Assembly: GCF_900460345.1 (NCBI RefSeq)
Contig: NZ_UHHW01000002.1
Span: 682,001-746,000 of the forward strand
DNA: 64,000 bases
From: Trueperella pyogenes
Lineage (GTDB): Bacteria > Actinomycetota > Actinomycetes > Actinomycetales > Actinomycetaceae
Direction: 5' to 3'
Numbering within the stretch: the stretch's first letter is position 1; every line of letters begins with the position of its first letter. The notes below the pieces were generated by a model. It had not been told where the DNA came from. It did not search any database and saw only the letters and a program-made list of their open reading frames with translations. The position numbers and the translations under genes were made by a program. Shown one piece after another: positions 36,848 through 45,340 of the stretch.

Positions 36848-37612
36848 ATGACTAGCGCATGGTTAATCGACATGGACGGCGTCCTCGTCCACGAAGGAAT
36901 GGCTTTAGACGGGGCGAAAGAATTCCTAGAGCGTCTTGACGAGCACGGCATCCCACACCTGATCTTGACCAACAACTCGATCTTCACCACACGTGACCTG
37001 TCAGCGCGTCTGGCGACGTCGGGCTTGAACGTACCCCCGGAACGCATCTGGACGTCCGCATTGGCTACCGCCAAGTTCCTCGCGGGCCAGACGGAGAACC
37101 GGCGCGCCTTCGTCGTCGGGGAAGCGGGCCTGACTACCGCGCTGTACGAGGAAGGCTTTGTGATGACGTCGGCTGAACCCGATTTCGTGGTTCTTGGCGA
37201 AACACGCACCTATTCCTTCGAGCTCTTGACTAAAGCGATCCGCCTGATCCAAGACGGGGCGCGCTTCATCGCGACGAATCCGGATCCGACCGGCCCCTCT
37301 GCCGACGGCGACATACCGGCCACCGGCGCAGTGGCAGCAATGATCGAGAAGGCAACTGGCCGGCAGCCTTTCTTCGTCGGCAAGCCGAACCCGGTGATGT
37401 TGCGCAACGGACTGAATAAGATCGGCGCGCATTCGGAGGAGACGTCGATTGTGGGGGATCGGATGGATACCGACATTCAGGCAGGCGTGGAGACCGGCCT
37501 GACTACCCACCTCGTGCTGACCGGGTCGACGAAGCGCAAGGACATCGTGCGCTACCCGTACCGCCCTGACCACGTCCATGAATCGATCAGGGATGTGATC
37601 GAGTTTATTTAA
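36848..37612 (+). CDS. HAD-IIA family phosphatase (NagD-like)
   Basis: A 254-residue HAD hydrolase of the NagD/sugar phosphatase group. Motif I is [10 protein letters not shown] with the nucleophile Asp at residue 9 and Asp11. Motif II is [11 protein letters not shown], motif III is in [13 protein letters not shown], and motif IV is [16 protein letters not shown]. The C2a cap lies between. Substrate is not predictable; relatives act on nucleotide or sugar phosphates. There is no clear Shine-Dalgarno. The sequence TTGGCTTAAC occurs twice upstream (36800-36809 and 36836-36845). The end overlaps the convergent gene by 8 nt. Confidence 0.9.
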   Translation: MTSAWLIDMDGVLVHEGMALDGAKEFLERLDEHGIPHLILTNNSIFTTRDLSARLATSGLNVPPERIWTSALATAKFLAGQTENRRAFVVGEAGLTTALYEEGFVMTSAEPDFVVLGETRTYSFELLTKAIRLIQDGARFIATNPDPTGPSADGDIPATGAVAAMIEKATGRQPFFVGKPNPVMLRNGLNKIGAHSEETSIVGDRMDTDIQAGVETGLTTHLVLTGSTKRKDIVRYPYRPDHVHESIRDVIEFI

Positions 37613-38702
37613 CGACGCCGTCTTCGGCGGGTAGCGTACCTGGGGAAGTAGCCAGCCCTGGGAAGTGCGCGATCACTTGCTTGGCCACCGGGTCTATCGT
37701 GATGTGCCCGCCGTAAGGCAGCACGACCTGTGGGCGGGTGTGACCGAAAGGAAGATTCAGACACACCGGCATATCCTGACGGTAAAGCGAAAGATTGGAT
37801 AGCACGTACTCGGTGTAGGCATCGCGGCGGGATTGCAGGACTGGCGGGGGAGCCGGAGCGTCCCGGTCGTCGACGACAGGCCGGGCGAAGACGAGCCCGG
37901 CAGCCGCTTCGAGGTAGCCGCGCTCTCCGAACGCCCGAATCCAGCGCCCTACCGTGTCCGCAGGCGGGATGAGCTCGGAGGTTTCAAACAAAAGGATCGC
38001 CCCTTCGAGCTCGGCAGCTGAGGGTAAGCGATCTGCCATCGCCAGCTGGTCAAGGACCTCCAGGCAGCCACCCCACGTGGGTCCGGTGACGGCGTCGTCA
38101 CTGCCAAGAAACTCGACGGGGAGGGCTGGACCGCGCGGAGAGTCCTCCGTGAGTGCCTTGGGGCTTGACCAGTCGAAACCGAAGTCCTGCGAGTCTGCGG
38201 GGATGGGGATCACGGTGTCGCCCTGGCCGAAAAGCGCCGCGCGGAGGGTGAACAGGTGCTCGGCGTCGACAAGCGATCCAGGGCCGAAATGTACCTGCGT
38301 GGCGCCGCCGTGGTAGGCGGACACGCCGTTGGCCCATAGCCAGTTGAGGATATTCGTATTATCGGAGTAGCCAAAAAATGGTTTGGGGTCAGCCTGCGGG
38401 AGGGCCGGATCGAGGTGCGGGACGACGCGGATGAGATCGTCGCCGCCCACGGTTGTCAGGATCGCGCGGATCTCTGGATCAGCGAACGCAGCGTTCACGT
38501 CCGCGGCGCGTTCTGCCACGCTGGCATTCATTTTGCGGGTGGTAGGATACTCAACCACCTCGACGTCGAGAAGCCGCTCAAGGCGCTCGACCGCCTGCAC
38601 GTGAATCTGCGGGAAGTAGGCCGGCGCAGCCCAGGCAGGGGAGAGAAGGGCGACCTTGTCACCAGGATTGATCGTCTTCGGAGCCAGCATCTTGTTAGTC
38701 AT
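37605..38702 (-). CDS. S66 family LD-carboxypeptidase / MccF-like
   Basis: A 365-residue serine peptidase of family S66. GGDDLI near residue 88 and the nucleophile elbow [10 protein letters not shown] near 115 are clear. The Glu-containing segment [11 protein letters not shown] near 240 and a C-terminal His in PFGHTRPQ complete the Ser-Glu-His triad. Family members trim tetrapeptide stems of recycled peptidoglycan or inactivate microcin C. The absence of a signal peptide and the GGDD/SDNTNIL pattern fit the cytoplasmic MccF-like branch. The start ATG 38702 has TACTAT 6 nt upstream, a leaderless layout. Confidence 0.87.
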   Translation of the reverse strand: MTNKMLAPKTINPGDKVALLSPAWAAPAYFPQIHVQAVERLERLLDVEVVEYPTTRKMNASVAERAADVNAAFADPEIRAILTTVGGDDLIRVVPHLDPALPQADPKPFFGYSDNTNILNWLWANGVSAYHGGATQVHFGPGSLVDAEHLFTLRAALFGQGDTVIPIPADSQDFGFDWSSPKALTEDSPRGPALPVEFLGSDDAVTGPTWGGCLEVLDQLAMADRLPSAAELEGAILLFETSELIPPADTVGRWIRAFGERGYLEAAAGLVFARPVVDDRDAPAPPPVLQSRRDAYTEYVLSNLSLYRQDMPVCLNLPFGHTRPQVVLPYGGHITIDPVAKQVIAHFPGLATSPGTLPAEDGVVK

Positions 38703-38708
38703 GCTGTG

Positions 38709-38714
38709 ATAGTA
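38709..38714 (-). promoter_or_regulatory. leaderless -10 hexamer of the S66 peptidase gene
   Basis: TACTAT on the minus strand, 6 nt before ATG 38702. Confidence 0.5.
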
Positions 38715-38787
38715 CCCTTGAAGCTAGTGAAAACACGGATGGGGCAGGGAACGGACTGCGCCATCGCGCGGGAAGGTGGAAGAAATA

Positions 38788-39354
38788 ATGCCGCGAGCTA
38801 TCTTCGACGACGTCGCACGCGCGCGTCGCATCCTCTTCTACGGCGTTACGGGTTCCGGCAAATCTACGGCGGCAACCCGATTTGGGCAGGCGCGTGGGTT
38901 GCCGGTCGTGCTGGTTGACGACGCCGTCGGGTGGCTTCCAGCGGACGTAGCGCCATGGACCAACAGGGATGACGAGGCCATGCGTGCCATTGCCGCCGAC
39001 TTAGCGGCGGAAGAGGAGTGGGTATTCGACTCGGCCTATAGCCAGTTTCGCGATGTCGTCTATGGACGTGCGCAGCTCATGATCGCACTTGACTACCCAC
39101 GGTGGCTGTCACTTAGCCGGCTAGTGCGGCGCACGTGGCGGCGTGTGGTCGACGGGGATGAGGTCTGCAACGGTAACCGCGAAAACTGGAAACAGGTTTT
39201 TAGCCGGGACTCGATCCTTCGATGGCACTTTCACTCCTTCGCATCCAAACGCGACAGGATTCGCGAGCTGGAAGCATCACTCACTGGTGTTCCCGTGTTG
39301 CGCCTGACCCATCCGCGCCAGCTGGAAGAACTAATAGCGCTCGTGCGTCGTTAG
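38788..39354 (+). CDS. P-loop ATPase/kinase, DNA topology modulation (FlaR-like)
   Basis: A 188-residue protein with Walker A YGVTGSGKSTAA near residue 16. A kinase-like lid region follows, with RLVRRTWRRVVDGDEVCNGN (Arg-rich) near 110. It resembles the adenylate-kinase-like FlaR/topology-modulation proteins, small phosphoryl-transfer enzymes whose substrate is not established. ATG 38788 with GGAAG upstream is chosen; the frame extends to GTG 38776. It stands alone between the S66 gene and ssrA. About 130 bp without a gene precede ssrA. Confidence 0.8.
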   Translation: MPRAIFDDVARARRILFYGVTGSGKSTAATRFGQARGLPVVLVDDAVGWLPADVAPWTNRDDEAMRAIAADLAAEEEWVFDSAYSQFRDVVYGRAQLMIALDYPRWLSLSRLVRRTWRRVVDGDEVCNGNRENWKQVFSRDSILRWHFHSFASKRDRIRELEASLTGVPVLRLTHPRQLEELIALVRR

Positions 39355-39487
39355 CCGCTGGAAAGCGAGGAGTGGGGAAAGACCCGAGCTCGCGCCTGGC
39401 GGTGTGATGGTGACAATAGACGTGAGCGGCGTCGTCGTTGTAAAATGAGTTACAGCTTTCGGGCTGTGTTGATTGACAACTCAATAT

Positions 39488-39865
39488 GGGGATGATCGGT
39501 TTCGACGGCGATGACTGCCGAAGGGAAGCGGGTAGAGGATGCAGAGTCATCTCTTAAACGACTCTCTGCAAACAATAACTGCCAACAAGCAGAAGTCTGA
39601 CTTCGCCCTCGCTGCCTAAGCGCGAGCGCATTTAAAGAAGTCCGTCAGCCTCACGGTGCTTTCGCGTGAGAGTTCTGGCGTCGTTTTTGAAAGCCACTGG
39701 ATCGGCACTGAGTTACCGGGTGACGATCAACTTTAGGTAACTATGCTCGTCAGCAACTTGTCTGCGTGAGTGCTGGAGCTGAAAACAACGCAAAGCAGGC
39801 TGCACCCGGAGAAGTCTTGGGTTTTGCATCGTCGGACGGGAGTTCAATTCTCCCCATCTCCACCA
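39488..39865 (+). ncRNA. ssrA: transfer-messenger RNA (tmRNA)
   Basis: About 378 nt. The 5' end GGGGATGATCGGTTTCGAC and the 3' end with T-loop GGTTCAATT-like GAGTTCAATTC, acceptor CATCTCC and encoded ACCA are canonical. The acceptor arms pair over 7 positions with one G-U. The tag reading frame begins at the resume codon GCC 39581 and ends at TAA 39617-39619, encoding ANKQKSDFALAA. It tags stalled nascent proteins for Clp/FtsH degradation together with SmpB. It is followed directly by a strong terminator. Its 3' end is a frequent target of integrating elements, and the next 14 kb are accessory. Confidence 0.97.
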
Positions 39866-39867
39866 CT

Positions 39868-39904
39868 AGGACGCTCATTTTGATACAAAGTGAGCGTCCT
39901 TTTG
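39868..39904 (+). terminator. intrinsic terminator of ssrA
   Basis: A perfect 10-bp inverted repeat AGGACGCTCA / TGAGCGTCCT (39868-39877, 39891-39900) followed by TTTG, starting 3 nt after the tmRNA. Confidence 0.85.
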
Positions 39905-39935
39905 TTTTGACTTTCGTGAGGGTGCTTCTCACGCG

Positions 39936-39952
39936 CGTAATTGTGTATTACG
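39936..39952. promoter_or_regulatory. small palindrome before the antitoxin gene
   Basis: CGTAAT and ATTACG (39936-39941, 39947-39952) are inverted repeats 5 nt apart, 8 nt before ATG 39961. Ribbon-helix-helix antitoxins autoregulate through such short sites. Confidence 0.45.
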
Positions 39953-39960
39953 ATTTACTC

Positions 39961-40209
39961 ATGGGTGAAAAGATCGACGGTAAAGCGGTTACTGAGGAGC
40001 AGATTTCTCAGTGGGTTCGTGAGGCTGAAGATGGTTACGACGCCGCACTGCTGAAGAAGCGCGGACGCGGGCGTCCTGGTCGTGGTGCGCAGCCGAGCCA
40101 GGTTGTGGCGGTTCGCTTCACGCCTGAAGAGATTGCTGAGTTGGATCGGCGGGCGCAGTCGCGGGAGATGTCGCGCTCGGAGCTGATTCGAGAAGCGGCC
40201 TTGTTGTGA
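39961..40209 (+). CDS. ribbon-helix-helix antitoxin-like protein
   Basis: An 82-residue protein. The C-terminal half is a CopG/MetJ-type ribbon-helix-helix: the strand VVAVRFTPEEIAE followed by the helices LDRRAQSREM and SRSELIREAALL. The N-terminal half is charged with a basic GRGRPGRG linker. Here the DNA-binding domain is C-terminal and the N-terminal arm should contact the toxin. The next gene overlaps by 4 nt (GTGA), the usual antitoxin-toxin coupling. The frame extends further 5', through the ssrA 3' end, but ATG 39961 is the sensible start. It lies directly behind ssrA. Confidence 0.75.
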   Translation: MGEKIDGKAVTEEQISQWVREAEDGYDAALLKKRGRGRPGRGAQPSQVVAVRFTPEEIAELDRRAQSREMSRSELIREAALL

Positions 40210-40463
40210 GTGTGAAGCTCCATGCTTCCGCACGCAAGCATCAGGTCAATCAGGGTCTGACAGACGACGGGATTATTCTCGCTGCCGAGTTCGCATTATG
40301 GGTAGAGCCTCTCGATGACGAGAATCCACAGCGCGAACTCAGGCTCGGCTTTGATGATGCTGGCAGGTTGTTGGAGACCGTTGTTCTCATCTTTGATAGC
40401 GGCAATGAACTGATCATCCATGCCATGAAGGCTAGGCCGCAATACATCGCACTTTTGCCATAA
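40206..40463 (+). CDS. small toxin-like partner protein (BrnT/DUF4258-like)
   Basis: An 85-residue protein coupled to the preceding antitoxin-like gene. The pattern HASARKHQVNQGLTDDGI, then RELRLGFDDAGRLLETVVL, then ELIIHAMKARPQYIALL resembles the compact RelE-fold proteins paired with ribbon-helix-helix antitoxins in actinobacteria. IHAMKARPQY is the most characteristic part. If so it is probably a ribosome-dependent or free RNase toxin. Toxicity is inferred; no catalytic set can be assigned with confidence. Confidence 0.6.
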   Translation: MSVKLHASARKHQVNQGLTDDGIILAAEFALWVEPLDDENPQRELRLGFDDAGRLLETVVLIFDSGNELIIHAMKARPQYIALLP

Positions 40464-40493
40464 CTGCCAGTTTTCACGCGATTCCTTGTCCCC

Positions 40494-42830
40494 TCATTTC
40501 GTTAGTCGAATGTGAGAAGAGAATAGCGCCTTTTGGAGCCAGCTCTCGGTTAGAGAGGATGGGCAGTCAGCTAGTCCTTGCGGCGTTCCCGCGAAGACTA
40601 CTGTCCCGCCTTGGGCACCCGCTCCGGGGCTGATATCGATGTTGTAGTCGGCCTGGGCGATGGCCTCTAGGTTATGGTCTATGGCGATGACGGTCACGCC
40701 CTTTGTGGTGAGGTGGCGCAGGAAGCGCATCATCTGCTCCACATCTTTGGGGTGCAATCCGGTAGTGATTTCGTCTAGGACCAACACATTTTTCTGATCC
40801 CACTGGTGTTCTTTGAAGAAGCGGACGAGTTTGATCCGCTGGAGCTCACCGCCTGAAAGCGTGTCGAGTGTTCGTCCCAAGGTGAGGTACCCCAGGCCGG
40901 CTCGCTGAAGCAAGAATATGACAGTGAGCACCTCATCCTGGTCGGCATATAGCTCACCGACCCGATCCAAGCCACTGTCGAGGACGTCCGCGATCGTGAG
41001 GCCACGCGAACCGTATGGCAGCAGGACCGCCATAGTGGTTTCGTTGAATCTCCTGCCGCCGCACCGCTCGCATCGTGTCTGCACGTCATCCATGAAGGCC
41101 ATGTCTATGCGCGTTGTGCCCCGCCCCTTACACAATGAGCAGGCGCCTTTCCCGTTCGCGCTGAACCAGCTGGCACTCAGACCAGAGATTCTGGAAAAGG
41201 CCCCGCGTATCGGGGTATCGAGTCCCAAGACGGTCAATAGCGAGGAACGGCTGGATGCAGCCAGCGGCATTTGATCGATGACAGCGACTTCGGGGTGCTG
41301 CTTTGCCAAGACGGAGGCAAGTGAGCTCTTGCCCGAACCGGCGACGCCGGATATGACAGTGAGCGCGCCGACCGGAAAGCTCACGGAAACGTCTTTGAGG
41401 TTGTTGTAGGAGGCGTGGGTTACCTTTATTACCTCGGGTGAGGCAAGAGACCGCTCATTGAGCTGGATTCCTTCGCGCAACGCGTTTCCCGTAGGGGTAT
41501 CACGGTCAGGCAAACATCGTGGATCCCCCTCAAACAGAATCCGTCCGCCCTTATCTCCTGCTCCTGGCCCGAGCTCGATGATGTGATCGCAGGCGGCTAG
41601 GATCTGGAGGTTGTGCTCGACAATGATTACGCTGTTGCCAGAGTCCCGTAGTTTTCTTAGCGATCTGAGTAGGCGTTCAATATCCGCGGGATGCAAACCG
41701 CTTGAGGGTTCATCCATCACGAAAGTTGCGTCCGTGATGGGTGCGTTCAAGAGGCCCACCAGGCGCAGTCGTTGAGCTTCACCGCCGGATAGGGTGTCGG
41801 TCGGACGATCCAGGCTGAGGTACCCCAGGCCGATGTCGCGCATGTTGTTCAGCCTTGCAAGGACCTCTTCGCGGGGAGCATGAGTGACCTTGTCGGAGAT
41901 GCCCTCGACGAAAGCAGCGCAATCATCGATGCTCAAACGGGAGACCTCGGCGATGTTGAGCCCGTTGATTCGACTGTCGCGGGCCGACCCGTTGATGCGC
42001 TGACCGTGGCAATGAGGGCATGGAACCCGCTTGACGATCCTGCGCAGCGCGGCGTCTTCCTTCTCGGTTGTTTTCGCGTTGGCCTTTTCCAGATATGACG
42101 CCTTGAGACGAGGAATCACGCCATCGAAGACGCCGTGTTTGGGATAGCCGGTCAGAGGGTGTTCCAGGTGGATGCCCCGTCCATATAGCAGTAACTCACG
42201 CTCAAGCTCCGGGAGATCCTTCCACGGTATAGCCGGGTCGGAAATCCCGGAGCAAACGAGGCGTTTCCATCGGTACGTCCCCGGCTCGAAGGAGGGGAAG
42301 CGCACTGCGCCTTCGTTCAGGCTCCTATCGGCGTCGATGAGCTCTTGCAGGTCGATGTCGTCCACATAGCCGAGCCCCGAGCAGCCCATGCACATGCCGC
42401 GCAGATCGTTTGGTGAGTAGAACGGGGATTATCCGGCGGATGGAGATGCAGACCGCGAGAACAGCAGACGCAGATAGGGTGCGATACCGCTGGCGGTGCC
42501 CACGGATGAGCGAGCGTTTTTGCTGAACTTCTTCTGTCCGACGATCGCGGTGAAGGTCAGGCCATCAAGGGCGTCGACCTGGCCAGGTTCCAAGGTCTTC
42601 ATCCGGGCTTGAATGAAAGCCGGGAACAGCGATGAGACCGCCTGCTGCGCCCCGGCGGCCAACGTTGATACAAGGGACGTCTTCCCCGAACCGGAGACAC
42701 CGGCGACACCTACGAGCGCGTGCTTGGGGATGCGCACCGTGACGTTGCGAAGATTATGCGTTATAGCGCCACGAATTTCGATCGAGTGCACAGGCTTGGA
42801 CGAGTGGACTTCGGGTACATCTCTATTCAT
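40494..42830 (-). pseudogene. UvrA-like ABC protein, interrupted by an in-frame stop
   Basis: Read through, this would be a 778-residue UvrA paralogue (drug-resistance type, shorter than UvrA). The first part begins ATG 42830 (MNRDVPEVHSSK), with Walker A GVSGSGKTS near residue 36. A TAA at 42429-42431 replaces codon 134, within SPSAG-stop-SPFYSPNDLRGMC, where relatives have a Tyr. The same frame continues to 40494 with zinc modules (CPHCHG; CSLCKG; CERCGG), two signatures (LSGGEAQRLRL, LSGGELQRIKL) and a second Walker A GVAGSGKSS. The long fragment can also start at ATG 42395. The rest is intact, so the lesion is recent, or a sequencing error. It is coupled to a MarR gene (8-nt overlap). Confidence 0.85.
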
Positions 42831-43251
42831 GGCGCGCGATCCGTTGTTGCTTGAGGCCAGCGGAGAGCTTGTCGGACAACCGGGCAAACTCCTCTAGCTC
42901 ATCTTTCTTCATCGACTTGATTGCCGTCTCGTATAGCGACGTGTGCTGAAGTGAAATGTCTTCGAGCAGCTGCCTGCCGCTTTCGGTGATGGATGTGTGC
43001 AGCTCCCTGCCATCTGACTCGCTTGGGGTCTGACGAACGTATCCCATGACTTTCAAGCTCTTGAGCGCCTTGGACAGCTTCGTACGAGAGATCCCCATGA
43101 TGATGCTGAGGTCCGACGGCAGCATTCGATGCTCCCTGTCCAGCTGGAGGAGGACATCGTATTGCAGCCAGGAAACACCTAGTGGGTTCACCGGAGCACG
43201 TTCCGCGACCAGCTCGCACTGCAGATGCATCAAGATGCTTCGCACGTCCAT
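42823..43251 (-). CDS. MarR family transcriptional regulator
   Basis: A 142-residue winged-helix regulator. Recognition region: LPSDLSIIMGISRTKLSKALKSL (split across helices alpha3 and alpha4). The wing is VRQTPSESDGRELHTSITESG. The start is ATG 43251 with AAAGGAAA upstream; the frame is open to 43287. It probably represses itself and the UvrA-like gene whose start it overlaps by 8 nt. MarR plus UvrA-like pairs are known from drug-tolerance loci. Confidence 0.87.
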   Translation of the reverse strand: MDVRSILMHLQCELVAERAPVNPLGVSWLQYDVLLQLDREHRMLPSDLSIIMGISRTKLSKALKSLKVMGYVRQTPSESDGRELHTSITESGRQLLEDISLQHTSLYETAIKSMKKDELEEFARLSDKLSAGLKQQRIARHE

Positions 43252-43270
43252 CGTAGTTTCCTTTCGCGTA

Positions 43271-43292
43271 TAGTTGCCATATAGCAATTATA
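43271..43292 (-). promoter_or_regulatory. promoter and operator-like palindrome of the MarR gene
   Basis: A perfect -10 TATAAT lies on the minus strand at 43287-43292. Overlapping it are arms TAGTTGC (43271-43277) and GCAATTA (43284-43290), an inverted repeat with one mismatch. That is a typical MarR autoregulatory site. Confidence 0.55.
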
Positions 43293-43298
43293 TGCGAA

Positions 43299-43800
43299 TT
43301 GGGTGGACTTCCCTCGGCCACGACCGAAATCCAGGGCGGCGTCGAACCGAGTGCACTCCCGGAGATTCGGTATAGGTGGTTGCACTCGCCGTCACAGCAA
43401 CCGCCCAGCAGATGGCTACCTGCCGCACCGTTGGCAAAGCACCCGGCGACGCAAGCTGGGAAACAGACCCCTCAAAGCCAACCCGTCAAAGCAGCATTCT
43501 GTTTATCAAATCCGATGTCTTGTTAGAGACCGTGTGGCATGCAAGTAACTGGGATATCAACGCGACCTTGTTTGTAATCAAACATACCGATATCACCTCC
43601 AATACGTGGCGTATTGCGACGCTTTCCTAGAAGAAGGCGCACACTAGACCGAGGAGGTCTGCCGGTATTACAAGCTTGGAGACCCGACCTGGGCTAAGAG
43701 CGCGTTCGGCTATAAGAATTTTGCTGCCGTCGCATGCCCAGCAGTATTTGCCGGGTTCCAGCACGCAAATGGGCGAGGTGTCTTCATACACCCGCCTGCT
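43299..43800. other. accessory stretch without a recognisable gene
   Basis: Open frames on both strands (for example + 43376-43630, and minus 43627-43812 with VLEPGKYCWACDGSKILIAE) match nothing I recognise and lack convincing ribosome binding sites. The region looks like eroded accessory DNA. Confidence 0.4.
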
Positions 43801-43807
43801 ATGCGGT

Positions 43808-43859
43808 TGCACCCATCCTCACGAGTTTTGCACCCACCTGGCTGGAACCTGCACCCACC
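43808..43859. repeat. three TGCACCCA direct repeats, 21-bp period
   Basis: TGCACCCATC at 43808 and TGCACCCACC at 43829 and 43850 are exactly 21 bp apart (two helical turns). No gene explains them. Confidence 0.7.
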
Positions 43860-43864
43860 CAGAG

Positions 43865-43885
43865 CCTTGTATCAAAATGAACGTC
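43865..43885 (-). repeat. inverted partial copy of the ssrA terminator region
   Basis: On the minus strand these 21 bases match 39870-39890, the left part of the ssrA terminator and its loop, at 19 of 21 positions. The shared core is TCATTTTGATACAA. Confidence 0.55.
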
Positions 43886-44008
43886 GAAGTAACTAGTACC
43901 CCGCTGGATCGTTGATCTGGCGGGGTTTTCCTTTATCTGCCTACCGCCCGGCATATCCAAGCGCACTGTCGAAGACGGGCAACCCCGCTACCGCTTCCGC
44001 ATCTTTGG

Positions 44009-45059
44009 ATGGTCAAGTCCTGGGTAGTGGTTTACCTGTATTTCGAATCGGGGTTAGTTTTACGGTGATGGTTTATGGGTATCTCGGGGATGACTGCTGG
44101 TGGTGAGCACGCGGCAATCTCCTTGTTGTCGGTGGGGTGTTCATCGATGATTCTGGTGGCAATGGTCTGTTTGGTCTGGGTCAGTCTGGTTAGTGATATG
44201 TAGCGTTTTTACTGAATGTCAATCATCGTGCTGTTCAGTTAGAACTACGCCGACGAGGCGATGACCGCGTCGCGGTTCGGGAAAATTCCAACGACATCGG
44301 TGGGAGGCAAGATTTCCCGATTGAGCTGCTCAGTGGGGTTGTTCAACCAGATTTTGGTCCACACCGCTTTCGGCGCAGAATTAAAAGCGGACAACTCATC
44401 AACAGACTCTTCGAGGTAGTCAGTGACATGGGAAAATTTCTGCTGGCAAAACTCGACAGCATCGCGGGCTAGGTTCCATACGGCTTTGGTATCAGGTTGC
44501 TGAAAAATCGTGTGGAACATTGCCGATAGGGCTGGCCATTGGGTTTTCGGTATCTGAGAGGAAAGGTTCTTAGCAAAGTGCGTTCGACATCGCTGCGAGG
44601 CGGGCGCGACAGTCAGAAATTATCTCATCGAGTTTTTGGCCATCTCGCTGACCTGTGACTTCGCCAAGTTGCCTATCCCGAGAGTGGCCAAGTCATTCAT
44701 TTTGCGAGTGGAGACCCCCTTTCAAGTAACGTGGCGATCGCTGTTGTTAGGGCGCGTTCGCTGCGACTGCAGCGTTACAGGAGTCGGTCTGGGAAGAATG
44801 ACCCGGTGCGCAGCTTCACGATTGACACGTCGATGCTGCCGACTCGGGTGTTGAGTTGGTGGTGACGATAGCCGTTGCGTGTGTTGGTTCGCATCGATCA
44901 GACGGTGGCGTGATCAGCGCCGCAGACGGTATCTGCTTAGGCAGACAGGATCTAGTTGATGAGATCCTGCAAATCTGGCGCATCAATTCTGGGCAAGCGT
45001 GAGTGAGCAGCTCTTCGAGATACGCGGTTGGGTCGATACTGATTAGGATCAGTGGCCAC
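44009..45059 (-). pseudogene. decayed IS256-family (Mutator) transposase
   Basis: Translating the minus strand in shifting frames recovers an IS256 transposase: IDPTAYLEELLTHA, LQDLIN, RNGYRHHQLNTRVGSIDV, ERALTTAIAT, GVSTRKMNDLATLGIG, KSQVSEMAK, LDEIISDCRARLAA, QRCRTHFAKNLSS, KIWLNNPTEQLNREI, TDVVGIFPNRDAVI, RLVGVVLTEQHDD and RYISLTRLTQTKQTI. Several stops and frameshifts interrupt it. The central part that should lie between RARLAA and QRCRTHF, including DDE catalytic residues, is deleted. Only the segment 44245-44612 remains one open frame. The ends are approximate and no terminal repeats are recognised. It is inactive and marks past mobile-element traffic in this region. Confidence 0.85.
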
Positions 45060-45251
45060 TGCGGTGTCTTTTTCTTTTGAGGATAGGTAAGAGTTGATTC
45101 GAAAGGTCTCCGCGAGGACCGCCACTGTACACACCGGCACGAGACTTACCGCGGGCTACAGATACACCACGCTAGTTGATGCAATCTCCTGCTACGATCT
45201 GTCGGTTAATTCATCGCACTTAGTTTGGGATAGAACACCCTTGACGCTTGG

Positions 45252-45312
45252 CGCCGAGACACGGGTCGCAATGACGCCGAGACACGGGTCGCAATGACGC
45301 CGAGACACGGGT
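45252..45312. repeat. 23-bp tandem repeat, 2.65 copies
   Basis: The unit begins CGCCGAGACACGGGTCGCAA. Copies lie at 45252-45274 and 45275-45297 (identical), with a 15-nt partial copy at 45298-45312. It ends 28 bp before the start of the DUF4143 ATPase. Confidence 0.9.
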
Positions 45313-45340
45313 TAGTGTATCGTGGTTGTTACTTGTGGCG

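Noticed and set aside
43808..43885. CRISPR-like array
   Set aside because: The repeats are only 10 bp with 11-bp gaps and just three copies; there are no cas genes in the window.
45252..45312. CRISPR array or origin iterons
   Set aside because: The copies are directly abutting with no spacers, and there is no replication gene beside them.
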